A program made the position numbers and the translations under genes. From Nemertoderma westbladi (Eukaryota > Xenacoelomorpha > Nemertodermatida > Nemertodermatidae), in contig JAUCBJ010002921.1 of NCBI GenBank assembly GCA_032718475.1, positions 1 through 29,148 on the forward strand: a stretch of DNA of 29,148 nucleotides, in the 5' to 3' direction. The notes below the pieces were generated by a model. It worked only from the letters and a program-made list of their open reading frames with translations, searched no databases and was not told the origin of the DNA. Shown one piece after another: positions 1 through 10,527 of the stretch. Position 1 is the first letter of the stretch. Every line of letters starts with the position of its first letter.

Positions 1-218
1 GAAGCAAGTTGATCGATCTCCATGCCTTGGATGATTGCCTGCTGTCGTCAGCATCATTGATGGCATCAACCTGTTGGTTTATTAGCTCCTGTAAATTAAT
101 AGAGTACTGCCTGTTCAGGGACCTAGATGCAGCCTTAACTGCATTCTTGGCCGCTGTAGTCTGTTTGAGTCGGGACTCTTTCTGCGCCTTGTAGAGGTCA
201 TTTCGGCACTTCTGAATT
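1..218 (-). mobile_element. LINE fragment (endonuclease-RT linker)
   Basis: The reverse strand encodes a conserved LINE linker between endonuclease and reverse transcriptase. Recognisable pieces are KAASRSLNRQYSINLQELIN and SSKAWRSINLL. The same segment, including the motif KAASRSLNRQY, occurs in the LINE copy at 3560-3775, so the two are paralogous insertions in the same orientation. Homology between them stops abruptly after the shared GAATT at about 218, where the 43-bp minisatellite begins, so this fragment is truncated at its element 5' side. It runs off the window at base 1. It is a dead fragment; LINE clade is not assignable from this piece. Confidence 0.7.
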
Positions 219-1878
219 TATAAACCTAAATCTGAATTTATTTAAGTTATAAACCCTAGAGTTAGTGGGGATATAAAGTACAACTCGTTTTATAAACCCT
301 GAGTTAGTGGGATATAAAATGCAACTCGTTTTATAAACCCTGAGTTAGTGGGGATATAAAGTACAACTTGTTTTATGAAACCAAAAGTTAGTGGGGACAT
401 AAAGTACAACTCGTTTTATAAATCCGAGAGTTAGTGGGGATATAAAGGACAACTCGTTTTATGAACCCGAGAGTTAGTGGGGATATAAAGTACAACTCGT
501 TTTATAAACCCTGAGTTAGTGGGGATATAAAGTACAACTCGTTTTATGAACCCAAGAGTTAGTGGGGATATAAAGTACAACTCGTTTTATAAACCCGAGA
601 GTTAGTGGGGATATAAAGTACAACTGGTTTTATAAATCCGAGAGTTATTGGGGATATAAAGTACAACTCGTTTTATAAATCCGAGAGTTATTGGGGATAT
701 AAAGTACAACTCGTTTTATAAGCCCTAGAGTTAGCTGCGATATAAAATACAATTCGTTTTATAACCCCGAGAGTTAGTGGGGATATAAAGTACAACTCGT
801 TTTATAAATCCGAGAGTTATTGGGGATATAAAGTACAACTCGTTTTATAAACCCTAGAGTTAGTGGGATATAAAGTACAACTCGTTTTATAAACCCGAGA
901 GTTAGTGGGGATATAAAGTACAATTCGTTTTATAAACCCTAGAGTTAGCTGCGATATAAAATACAATTCGTTTTATAACCCCGAGAGTTAGTGGGGATAT
1001 AAAGTACAACTCGTTTTATAAACCCTAGAGTTAGCTGCGATATAAAATACAATTCGTTTTATAAACCCGAGAGTTAGTGGGGATATAAAGTACAATTCGT
1101 TTTATGAACCCTGAGTTAGCTGCGATATAAAATACAATTCGTTTTATAAACCCGAGAGTTAGTGGGGATATAAAGTACAACTCGTTTTATGAACCCAAGA
1201 GTTAGTGGGGATATAAAGTACAACTCGTTTTATAAATCCGAGAGTTATTGGGGATATAAAGTACAACTCGTTTTATAAACCCTGAGTTAGTGGGGATATA
1301 AAGTACAACTCGTTTTATAAACCTGAGAGTTAGCTGCGATATAAAATACAATTCGTTTTATAACCCCGAGAGTTAGTGGGGATATAAAGTACAACTCGTT
1401 TTATAAACCCGAGAGTTAGCTGCGAAATAAAATACAATTCGTTTTATAACCCCGAGAGTTAGTGGGGATATAAAGTACAACTCGTTTTATAAACCCGAGA
1501 GTTAGCTGCGATATAAAATACAATTCGTTTTATAACCCCGAGAGTTAGTGAGGATATAAAGTACAACTCGCTTTTTTAAACCCTAAGGTTAGTGGGATAT
1601 AAAATACAACTCGTTTTATAAACCCTAGAGTTAGTGGGGATATAAAGTACAACTCGTTTTATAAACCGGAGAGTTAGTGGGGATATAAAGTACAACTCAT
1701 TTTTTTAAACCCTAAGGTTAGTGGGATATAAAATACAACTCGTTTTATGAACCCAAGAGTTAGTGGGGATATAAAGTACAACTCGTTTTATAAAGCCTAG
1801 AGTTAGTGGGATATAAAATACAACTCGTTTTATAAACCGGAGAGTTAGTGGGGATATAAAGTACAACTCGTTTTATAT
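219..1878. repeat. 43-bp minisatellite, about 38 copies, with higher-order structure
   Basis: The unit is 43 bp, with recurring blocks ACTCGTTTTATAAACCC, GAGAGTTAGTGGGG and ATATAAAGTACA. A second subtype carries TTAGCTGCGATATAAAATAC followed by AATTCG. Subtype-two units start at 731, 945, 1031, 1116, 1330, 1416 and 1502, which gives a repeated 214/86/85-86 spacing and a superperiod of 385-386 bp (nine units). Several units have 1-2 bp deletions such as GTGGGATAT. There is no plausible protein across it. Confidence 0.95.
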
Positions 1879-2150
1879 TGAATGAATGGGCAATCTTTTT
1901 AGGCTCGTTAAGCCAAGGAATGCCTGTTCACCACCATGGGTGATCTTCCACAGTAAACCCTTTCACTCTGTTTCCCAAGTTGCCTTGGTTACCATTTATC
2001 GACCAGTTAAGGATGAAAGCCAGTGTTGGGCTAGGCTGCAGCATTTAAAGCATTGTGCCCAAACAGTGCTGCCCCATCTAGGGATCGAACCAATGCCTCC
2101 TGATTGGAAGCTCAGGAATGTCACCATTATACCAAGCTGCTTCGAGTTAT
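1879..2150 (-). mobile_element. tRNA-Gly-derived SINE inside the minisatellite
   Basis: On the reverse strand, from about 2145 downward, there is an A-box-like TGGTATAATGGTGA, an anticodon-arm-like region containing CTTCCAA (TCC, glycine) flanked by CCTGA/TCAGG, and a perfect B box GGTTCGATCCC at 2090-2100. The T stem and acceptor stem do not pair well and a body of about 170 bp follows, so this is a SINE head and not a working tRNA gene. The 3' end has short ATTC repeats (ATTCATTCAAT) near 1880. GTTTTATAT flanks both sides (1870-1878 and 2151-2159) and is a possible 9-bp target duplication, although the motif is also part of the host minisatellite. Confidence 0.75.
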
Positions 2151-2476
2151 GTTTTATATCCCTCTAACTCGTTTTATAAACCCGAGATTTAGAGGGATAT
2201 AAAATAAAACTTGTTTTATAAACCCAGGAGTTAGAGGGATATAAAATACAACTTGTTTTATAAACCCAGGAGTTAGAGGGATATAAAATACAATTCGCTT
2301 TATAAACCCGAGAGTCAGGGGGTTATAAAGTACAACTCGTTTTATAAAACCGAGAGTTAGTGGGGTTATAAAGTACAACTAGTTTTACTAACCCAAGCGT
2401 TGGAGGGGGTATAAAGTACAATTCGTTTAATAAACCCGAGAGTTAAGTGGGGATAGTACAACTGGTTTTATAAACC
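2151..2476. repeat. 43-bp minisatellite, second block, about 7 copies
   Basis: This continues the array on the far side of the SINE with more diverged units (TTAGAGGGATATAAAATAC, TCAGGGGGTTATAAAG). The first partial unit (2151-2169) is inverted relative to the rest: CCCTCTAACTCG at 2160-2171 is followed by CGAG and TTTAGAGGGATATAAAA, making a short palindrome. Units drift more towards the right end. Confidence 0.9.
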
Positions 2477-2539
2477 TGGGTGTTAATGGTACGAATAAAT
2501 TATAAGTTTATGAAAAAACCTTACAACTTTGTTTCTTAT

Positions 2540-3896
2540 TACGGGGAGAAAGGGAACGATCTACAAACCTGCTAGTTGTCTTCGGTTTGCTGCCCACGAG
2601 AGTTTCCAATATTATTAATTTCCATAATCGAACCCATATTCACTGCCAAGTGGTTAGAGCCCAGCATGGACTCCCATATAAGAGTACTGGTACTACTGCT
2701 GCCCTAAATAAACGAACCTTGAGGTTCCGTTTTATTATATGGGACTATCAAATCCTGAGCAGACTATTCAATGCTGCCCATGCCTTCCCCTTACGTATTC
2801 GAAGGTCTTCACTTGATCCATGATCCCAAGTAGCAGAAGTCATCCACATGCCCTGGAGGGAGCTTATGCCCTTACGATCAGACATTTCTTTAGGGCTGTC
2901 AAGGTTTACTGTCAACATTGTGGTCTTCTTGGAGTTTACAAAAGGTCCAACACTAGAAGCAACCTGCTCCAATGAGCAGAGGAGCCTTTGGGCTCCCTCT
3001 AGTGATTCTGACAGTACCCCTAAGTCAAGTCATCAGCAAAGTCTAGAGCAGTAAGGTACTTTGCTGGATTTCCTGTACTTATTGTGCCACTAGGGGGTGT
3101 TACCATCACTCCATCATTATTAAGATGGTCTAAGAACATGCGTAAAATATAATCACCCACAATTTCGAATAAGAATGGTGCAAGTGTGTCACCCTGATAG
3201 ATCGAATAGATCTGTATCACCGTCAGCATTAGACACAAATGTGGTGGAACCATCCTACAGTGATCCGATAGCTGCAATAATTTCCTCAGGAATCACATAT
3301 GCTGCAAGTATGCTGAACATACTTGGTCGTGAGACTGAGTAAATTTTAAAGACCCCAGGGAGCACAATGGGAGAACAATGGGGGTATCTGTGAGCACCGA
3401 CTCAGATACACGATGTACTGTACCTCAAAGTTATCATATCAGGCATTACCCTGTCATTGTTTAAAAGCTTCTCAAAGTGGGCATTCCAACCATTGAGGCG
3501 TTCAGCTGGAGATTCAGCCTTAAACTTGGTGGTTAGTTGACTTTTCCTCATAGTGAGCTGGTTTATTGATTGCCACGCCTGGGCTGATTGCCTGCTATCA
3601 TAGGCATTGTTAATGGCATCAACCTACTTATTGATAAGCTCCTTCAGATTATCAGACCATACTGCCTGTTAAGGGACCTAGATGCAGCCTTAACTGCATC
3701 CTTGGCTGTCCTCGTGTGCCTGAGCCAGTTGGACTCATTCCGCGCCTTAGAGAGGTTATTTCGGAACTTATGAATTCTGTGGTCAGTCCATGACCACGTT
3801 TTTCCTGTTTCGAGTTGCTAACATAACTGCTTCTGTGAAGGCAGTATAGCCCTCGCAGTGATCTGCTGTTTCAGAGGCGAGAATCTCCCAACCTCA
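2540..3896 (-). pseudogene. LINE fragment: linker and reverse transcriptase, decayed
   Basis: Read on the reverse strand from 3896 down. First comes a linker with WEILASETADHCEGYTAF, then KAASRSLNRQY and AWQSINQLTMRKSQL, ending LNGWNAHFEKLLNN near 3450. Next is the RT palm, with QGDTLAPFLFEIV at about 3190-3150 and the catalytic-type motif LDFADD at about 3030. The later palm/thumb segment has VNSKKTTMLTVNL, RIRKGKAWAALNSLLRIW and LFRAAVVPVLLYG (about 2960-2660). Several frameshifts and stops break it, so no protein is made. It belongs to the same family as the fragment at 1-218, and the thumb region resembles that at 15236-15979. The C-terminal part after the thumb is missing. A non-LTR element is certain; the clade is not. 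Confidence 0.85.
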
Positions 3897-4269
3897 TTTT
3901 TTTTTAATTGAACATCTGGGCTAGCGCCCCCAGCGGCTATATTAACAATATTCAAAATATTATGATAATATATTATTTATAGAAAACGGCACATTGCAAT
4001 GTAATTTAAAATTAACGGCGGTCATGATACTTAATAAAAGGTCTGACAAATATTATACTATACATACATAAAAACGGAATAAGTAAAAGGTCTAGCGCAA
4101 GGATTGTAAATAAATTTTAGGTTTATGTTGTAAAGTTATTGTAATATAGTTAGATTTGATTGTTACAATATGAACTTAATACTGCAGATCATGGGAATTA
4201 ATTAGGTAGCACCATAGAAGTCAAGCAAGACTGAATGAATGCCTATTGCTGTGGGTTCCCTCAGTGGAG
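3897..4269. other. AT-rich spacer between two LINE remnants
   Basis: It starts with a short T tract (3897-3906) and has no open frame of note. The segment may include untranslated 3' sequence of the large LINE that follows, but no recognisable terminal repeat or poly-A tail was found. Confidence 0.5.
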
Positions 4270-6465
4270 TTAAGAATGCAATGTGTGAAATAATATATGT
4301 ATAAGTTTAGTGGGCTCATGGAGACATCCTGGAGTCGATTTATTTGTTTCCTGAGGAAGCAGCTTTGTATAGTCTACCCTGTCGAAGACTGATAACAAGT
4401 CCAAGGAAAGGATATGTGTTTCTGAGTGTTGCTTGTTGAAGTAGGAGATAATATTGGTAACGGTCAAGTAAGTGATTTCAGTGCTTATTGGTGGTTTAAA
4501 ACCCAGTTGTAGGTCATTTGTTTTTAACTGTATATTATAAGCTCTTTTAGTACTGTAGTCTCCCAGAGTTATGCGATAATAGCTATTAGTGTTATCCCTC
4601 GATAGTTTTTTGCAGGGGTCTTATTTAGTGTTTTCCCTTTGTGGACTGGTATCAGTAGTGACTCTCCTAATTTGTTTGGACATGATCCAGTAACTCTCAT
4701 GGTGTTGAACATATGAGATAGGAAACGAAGAAGACCATCACATAAACCAAATCACAGGTGCTCTGCCTTCAGGTTGAAAACATCAGAGGCTTTATTGCTG
4801 TTAAGTGACCGAATTGCCTCTGCAATTTCCGTAGGGTTTATCAGGGGTACTAATTCATTGGGTGGTAGATGCTTTGCATTGTGTTGTTGTTCTTTACATG
4901 TCATAGGTAATTTGAAGTGATCATGGTAGTAGTTGATTAGATTATCTGTTGCTTCTTCAGAAGGATCAATATGTCGGTGAGCAGATTTTATACACCTCCA
5001 GAATCGATTGTCGTTACCTTTGCAGTATTCAGCCATCTCTGTTATGTGTTGTTCATATTGTCTCTTCTGGACGTATGATAGTGCTGTGCTGTAGCAGCGA
5101 CAAGTATTATGGTAATACATGTAGGATTCATTCTCATAATTAATGATACCTCCATCATTCTCCCATGCAAGCTTGGCCTTTTCCATGTCCTCTGTCCTCC
5201 TTAAGGAGACCAATTTTGTTTCCTTGTTGGATTTTACCCTTGCGAGCAATAGCACTGTAGTTCTGTTTGGTCCTTCGTTTTAAGTATGTACGTTGGATGT
5301 GATTTCTTGCAGCACGGAGTATTGTCTGTGAGACTATGTTCAGGGATATTTTAGCGCATTCTGGATCTATTTAGTAATTTGACTCACTGTACATGGTGTT
5401 GAATTGAGGGGTAAGGTAGGATTCAATTTCATCATTATATTGATTAACTTGGACTGTTGTTGCTTTATTGAAATTAAAAAATTCGGCCTTCTGCTTGTAT
5501 CGTTTCAAGCAACAATTAAAGTCTTTATCATAGAACAGCATTGCGGATACAGGTGTATGATCAGCTAGATTGCAGGGGTCATCATTAAGTACAATACATG
5601 ATTTCACACAATTTGATAGGTCTTAGCTTGTTAGAATGTGATCAATGTAAGATGAGTGTATAATTCGACCATCCTTTGTCTTATTGCGGTAGGTTATAAG
5701 AGGGCTGGAAGCAATTTCTGAGAGGTCGGTGATATCTAGTCCAAAGTCATGTGTAATATAATCATTAAATAACTTCCCAAATTGAGATAATTTACTTTGT
5801 CGGTGGCTATTAGTGGAGCCAAGGCTACCATTTATAACCCCAATAATCATTACCTTTAGGCCATTCTGAGAGGCCTCCTGTATCAAAGTTCTCAGTCTTC
5901 CACAGCTTTCAGTGACTTTATGAACATCTCCAGGTCTCTTACAATTTGAAGGCATATAAACCGCTATCACTGCCATATTTACTATAGTTGGATGATTCGT
6001 CACATTTATAGCAAGCATATGATCTGATTTTGTATCTATCTCTGTGCAGTATGGTTGTAATTCTTTTCTAATAAGCTGTTCCACCCTCCCCACCAAAGGC
6101 TGTCCTATGGTTTATCATCTCTGTTGCGACTGTATAGATGCAGTCGTGTTGTGCAAAGCAAGAGGTATTCTTTAAATGAAATTCTGCTTTCCTAGGCCCC
6201 AGCCAAGTCTCCTGTATTGCAAGGATGTCAGGATTAAGTCATCCATTACCTTATGTATATATAGGTTATTTCGTATGAAACACTGGCAGTTGAATGAGGT
6301 AATGTTTAATTTTCTCTTATTTGTGTTCATACTGTGTTTCCCTGTTCTAGGTTTAGCAGTCTTGGGGTAGGAGCCTTTATGTAGTGGATGAATTTGTTTT
6401 GGCAGCTTGTAGAGATTGGTTACTTTAAAAGGGATTCCTATCCATAGTCCTGCCTCCATTAGCAT
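4270..6465 (-). pseudogene. Large LINE ORF2: APE-type endonuclease plus N-terminal RT, decayed and truncated
   Basis: Read from 6465 downward. The endonuclease starts with KLNITSFNCQCFIRNNLYIH, the usual N-terminal strand. The middle block has VNMAVIAVYMPS and IIGVINGSLGS, where the family normally has a GDFN-like acid (here V). Then come SYIDHILTS and ADHTPVSAM, the last carrying the final Asp-His pair (about 5555). A linker follows, then RT segments AEAIRSLNSNKASDVFNLKA (about 4830-4760), LLIPVHKGKT and NYRGITL (about 4660-4590) and LSLDLLSVFDRVDYTKLL (about 4400-4350). The FADD palm motif and thumb are absent: the copy ends near 4270. At least five frame changes or stops break it. The lost acid in the endonuclease and the missing palm show a dead element. 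ORF1 lies immediately upstream in the same orientation. Confidence 0.85.
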
Positions 6466-6720
6466 ATCTATTACTTTGTATGTCTCTTTGCCAACCTGGA
6501 GTTTGCTGGCCTGTTGTAGATTCTATTCGATGTCCTCTAGACCTAGGTATTGTGCTGATATCATGAGACTTGGTGTGGTACTGATTCATGTTAGTCCTGT
6601 ATTGATGCGTCTGCATCCATCTATCATGAGATTTGTCACGAAATCTGTTGTAATCACGACTATGGTCATAGAGGGGTGCTGTTTGTGTTAGCTTTTCTAG
6701 TGGTTGGGTTCTAGTGGTTT

Positions 6721-9169
6721 CTAGTGCTCTTTGGCTCTGTACTGTTGATGGTGGTGATTGTGATATTTTGTTCGAGAGGGTAGTGGTTGGGGGTTTGAGT
6801 GATAGTCATATCGAGCGTCTCTGTGGTCTCCGGTTCTCTGTTCATTGATATGGATATTGTCACCAGGCCAGATGGATTGGTTTAGGAAGGTGTTCAATAA
6901 TTCTGCTGGGATGGTTAATTTAGCTTGTTTACATTCGCCTCTGTTCCCCTTAATCCAAATATTTATCGGCCTTGAACCTGTTTGTCTGTAACAGAATTGA
7001 GACAGGGAAGTTGAACTGGTATTAGCTGGAAGGCCTGAAATTACAACAATTTTTGTGCTGATGTCTTCTTTATTCAGATCACCTGCATTACTATAATGAT
7101 GGCAGTGTGGTGTTCTTTCGTCTATGAGTCTCAGAAGTAAATTGTTCTGTTCAGAGAGTTGGTTAGATAGTTTAGATAAGTAATCCAGTTCGCTGAAGGT
7201 GTTGGAGGTTTCAATAGCAGTAACATTTTCTTTCGAGGTTGTGGCTTTTTTAGTTTTTCTTGGTTCTTTCCAGATGTGTTTGCTGTTGATTACTTCATCA
7301 ATAGATCCTGGTGCAGTGATTGAAATGATTTCATGTTCAACCACACCAGAAACATCTAGGGGTCCCACACTCCTGTCGCTGTTACTAAGGCAATTATATG
7401 TTGTAGATATTGTATCCAATATCATCAGCTCTGGCTCGGATCGATTGTCAGTAGCATTAGTATCACTGATTGTTGTGTTTTCATTGTCCTTGCTAGGTGA
7501 GGTGTTGCTGTTTTCCAGGGATACCTTTAATACTTTACATTTAGGCTTATTGGCAGGCTGTTTAACCTTTTTCCCCTTCCTCCAATGAGGAAAGCTACTT
7601 TTCTTAAGGGTAGTCGCATTATCTTCCTGTTTATGGTTAGGGTCTTTAACTTTCTGCTGGATTTTGTTATGTGACCCCTGGGTTGGGTTGGCATGTGCTA
7701 GGTTTGGGCTACGCTTATCAATAGTCTTAATGATTTCCTCCAGATTAGCAACTCTTGATGTTACAGCTTCATAATTTGTTTGTACTGACTTAAGTTCAAT
7801 TTGTATGTTAGCCAGTTTATCGATGAGGTCAAGAAAGCCCAAAGCGTCAACATATGATATGTTAACCATTTTCCTAAAACTGGGGGAAATTGCCTTCGAT
7901 TCCAGGACTAGGGCGAATTCAGTTACATCAATAGCCAGTTCATCAATTGATCTACGGTTAATTAATGTTAGTTTTGCTCTGGTTGTGTCACTGAAGAGTA
8001 TTGCTTGTATTTCATTAAACAAAATATTTTGAAAGAATTGTAATCTGGGCATACCTAAGGATGTTGTCAACTGTTTGGCCAGTATGTCCTTTGGGTTACG
8101 TAAAAAGTTTTCTGACTTGAGCAAATCAATAAAAGAAATTGCTGAAGTGACTTGTTCTGCTCGGGCTATGAAGTCTGGAATATCCTTATCACCAGAATTT
8201 GAATAGTGATTAAAGGTTGCTGTTAAGGAGTTCAGTGGTACTGATTGGTGGTAAAGACTCTGGGTAGGCTTAGCGATTTTATGTTGTTGGGGCTGCTGGG
8301 CTTTGCTTATTCCTTTAGGGATCTTTGGTTTCTTATTACATTTTCTTACTGCGCTGTAAGATAGATTACTAGCTTCAACATCTATGTGGTCAATAATTTT
8401 CATGGCTTCGACGCAGTTGCGAAGCCATTGGTGGGATGATTTACTGTCATAATGAATATGTGATATGTGATCGTGATCCTGAGCTGTGGCAAGTGCATAT
8501 AAGCAGAGAAAGGTCCCACAATCGTATCCATCCATTAGACTGTTTGGGGAAGGCATCGTTTTTTGTTGAAGCAGTCCATGGGCTAGGAGCCAAATCAGTA
8601 CTATGCCAGGGGTTGTGTATGTCTATTTTGTTTAATATGTCAATAATTGAGAAGGTTACTCTGCTTGGCATAGAGGTGCCCAGCGAATCCAGGACATGTA
8701 CAGTTTTGGACTGTGAATTTGCAACATGCAGAATAAATTGGTTCCCTGTGCATTCCAGGAAGAACAATATAGTTGATGGTGAAGCCTGGTGCCGACTGAA
8801 GTAGCGTTCTGCAACATATTTAATGGCACTGAGATAATCCCATCCTGCGGTTCTAAGCTTAAAACTGAGTTGGCTTGGTATTGATGCCGTGTGTCCAGAC
8901 TGGCGTTCCAGGATTCCAAGGAAACCATCAACGATGTCATCACTAATCCACTGGCCGGGATTGAGTGTTTTGAGTGCTTCAGGAAGTGAATCTGTAATTG
9001 CTGGAGAAAAGCTGTGATCAGAGCTTAAGCCTTTGAGATGTCTTACGATCAGCTGAGATTGTTCCTCCTCACTGATAAACAACTTGGGCAGTGTTAGGGT
9101 GAATGTCTGGATAAACACCAGAGTTAAAGTTATCCATTGGGTTTCAATAATTGGGTTCCAAAAGTTCAA
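6721..9169 (-). pseudogene. Large LINE ORF1 with Ulp1/C48-type protease domain, frameshifted
   Basis: Two overlapping reverse-strand frames join into one protein of about 815 residues. From 9169 to 8530 the frame shows a Ulp1-like cysteine protease: GQWISDDIVDGFLGILERQ, then NQFILHVANSQ and TVHVLDSLG, then FPKQSNG. The catalytic block GYDCGTFLCLYA continues in the second frame (8556-6721, 611 residues). The family pattern is His-Asp-Gln-Cys: Asp in LDSL, Gln in KQSNG and Cys in DCG are visible, but the usual His is Gln (NQF). Downstream are a gag-like middle, a predicted coiled coil near IDLIDKLANIQIELKSVQTN, a basic stretch HWRKGKKVKQPANKPK, and a C-terminus IVVISGLPANTSS with ELLNTFLNQSIWPGDNIHIN that resembles RNA-binding ends of LINE ORF1 proteins. 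The frame break is a 4-bp duplication (TCCATCCA, 8527-8534). ORF2 follows about 250 bp downstream. Assignment to a LINE is by context and C-terminal similarity. Confidence 0.8.
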
Positions 9170-10300
9170 TAACCTGGCTCACCATGGAGAAGGGGGGAGG
9201 AGGCCCATGTCATTTGGGAATTTCTATGCAACAATATTTCACTGGTGATTTTAAGCTTAGGCTGCTGTTACTAGCTTGGCAGTTAGGGGTGCTGACATCG
9301 AACTGTGAGGGCTTAATTTCGGGCTCGGCTAGGGTGAAATAAGGTGAGGTAGTTGGTGAAGGGCCCTGTCTAGTATCTGGGTCCGTGCTAGAGGGTTCTA
9401 GGGAAACAATTGTATTGATTGGTGAAATACCAGGGATTTCTCTATCTGCAGTTTGGTTGATTGATTGTTGCAATCGAAATTAAGCCCTCACAGTTCGATG
9501 TCAGCACCCCTAACTGCCAAGCTAGTGCTGTTGCTGCAAATTGGAAATTGGATTCTGATGTTTGTGGGTATTTCTTATTTTCCATTTTCCATTTCCTTGT
9601 AGGTCCATGACGGTGATTGTTTCTTTTGGTTTGTTCTGGCTAGTGTAGTTGTTTTGTTGGATAGGAGGTGCTATGGTGTCATCAGAAAAACCAAAGACTG
9701 ATTGTGTGGTGTTTGTTATCCCGGTTGTTATATGTGGGTGGTTGGTTTCCTTGCAGAGATGGACGTGACACATCCATGGATTTAACTGGTTTCTTTGAGA
9801 TAGTCAGAGTGGAGTGGAAAGTCAGAGTAGAGTGGAACGCCATAATGCGTTTCTTGCGGGGCTTGTGGAGATTGCATGTATAGTCTTATTCCGCACCTTT
9901 AACACTTTGGAGAGCCGGCCTTGACTTCTGGTGTGTGGCCTACAAGTGGGTGGTGATGATGAACATTGCAGGGTTGTTGCTGGGGGACTGATAACAGTGG
10001 CAGTATGCCATTTTAATGTTGTTGACTGGCTCATTGGGAGTGTAGCTACGGAAGTGGAGTTATTCTGGTGTACTTTGATGGTAGGAGTGAGTGGATGATC
10101 ATTAGGATGCACTGTCGCCCCTACAACAGCATAGGGCATGGAGGCATTATGTGTAGAAGTATTGAGAGGATGATGTTGTGGGGTATAGGGTGGACTGGAA
10201 GTATAACTAGCGTTCAACACAGTAATGGGTGGGAAGGGGGTAATGAGTTTTATTAGCGTTTGAGTAAGTAACTGTAGGAGTTGTATGTAACTTATCAAAT
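9170..10300 (-). pseudogene. Probable 5' part of the large LINE (Ser/Thr/Pro-rich N-terminal region)
   Basis: Reverse-strand open frames at 9822-10298, 9522-9773 and 9210-9473 are rich in Ser, Thr, Pro and Asn (for example TRSQGRLSKVLKVRNK and GISPINTIVSLEPSS) and lie directly upstream of the protease-bearing ORF1 in the same direction. They may be the N-terminal extension or leader of ORF1, broken by stops and by an inverted duplication at 9271-9525. No domain is recognised. An alternative is unrelated noncoding sequence kept open by chance, since composition-biased frames are weak evidence. Confidence 0.4.
9271..9525. repeat. Perfect 51-bp inverted repeat with 153-bp loop
   Basis: Bases 9271-9321 (starting CTAGCTTGGCAGTTAGGGG) are the exact reverse complement of 9475-9525, 51 of 51 positions. 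The spacer 9322-9474 is unique. The arms flank a Ser/Pro-rich reverse-strand frame. Perfect identity inside an otherwise decayed element indicates that the inversion-duplication is recent or is maintained by gene conversion. Confidence 0.95.
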
Positions 10301-10459
10301 AGTGGGTTATCTAAGTTGGCAATTGTTAAAGGGGCATTACTAAAAGACAATTGTGTCAAATATTCGTTTGAGTAAGTAACTGTCGGGGTTGTATGTAACT
10401 TAGCAAAATTTGGGTTATCTAAATTGGGAATTGTTAAAGAGGCGTTACTAAAAGATATA
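10258..10459 (-). repeat. 108-bp tandem duplication (1.9 copies)
   Basis: GTTTGAGTAAGTAACTGT at 10258 recurs at 10366, and GGCATTACTAAAAGA at 10333 recurs as GGCGTTACTAAAAGA at 10441, both 108 bp apart. On the reverse strand the unit is open and encodes a 36-residue repeat containing LDNP, KLHTTPTVTYSN and SFSNA. It lies between the 30-bp array and the probable 5' end of the large LINE, so it could be part of that element's leader. Confidence 0.85.
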
Positions 10460-10527
10460 ATATAATTATTATATAATACAGAATTCATAACAAACCCCAG
10501 GTTATCCTTGTTCAATGGGGTCCTGGA

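Noticed and set aside
2074-2145. A functional tRNA-Gly gene
   Set aside because: The A and B boxes are good, but the acceptor and T stems do not pair and the anticodon loop has an extra base. A SINE is the better call.
1886-2167. A 93-residue plus-strand protein
   Set aside because: It lies entirely within the SINE, antisense to its tRNA-like head.
7199-7588. A hydrophobic plus-strand ORF of 129 residues
   Set aside because: It is antisense to LINE ORF1. The hydrophobic appearance comes from the complement of polar codons.
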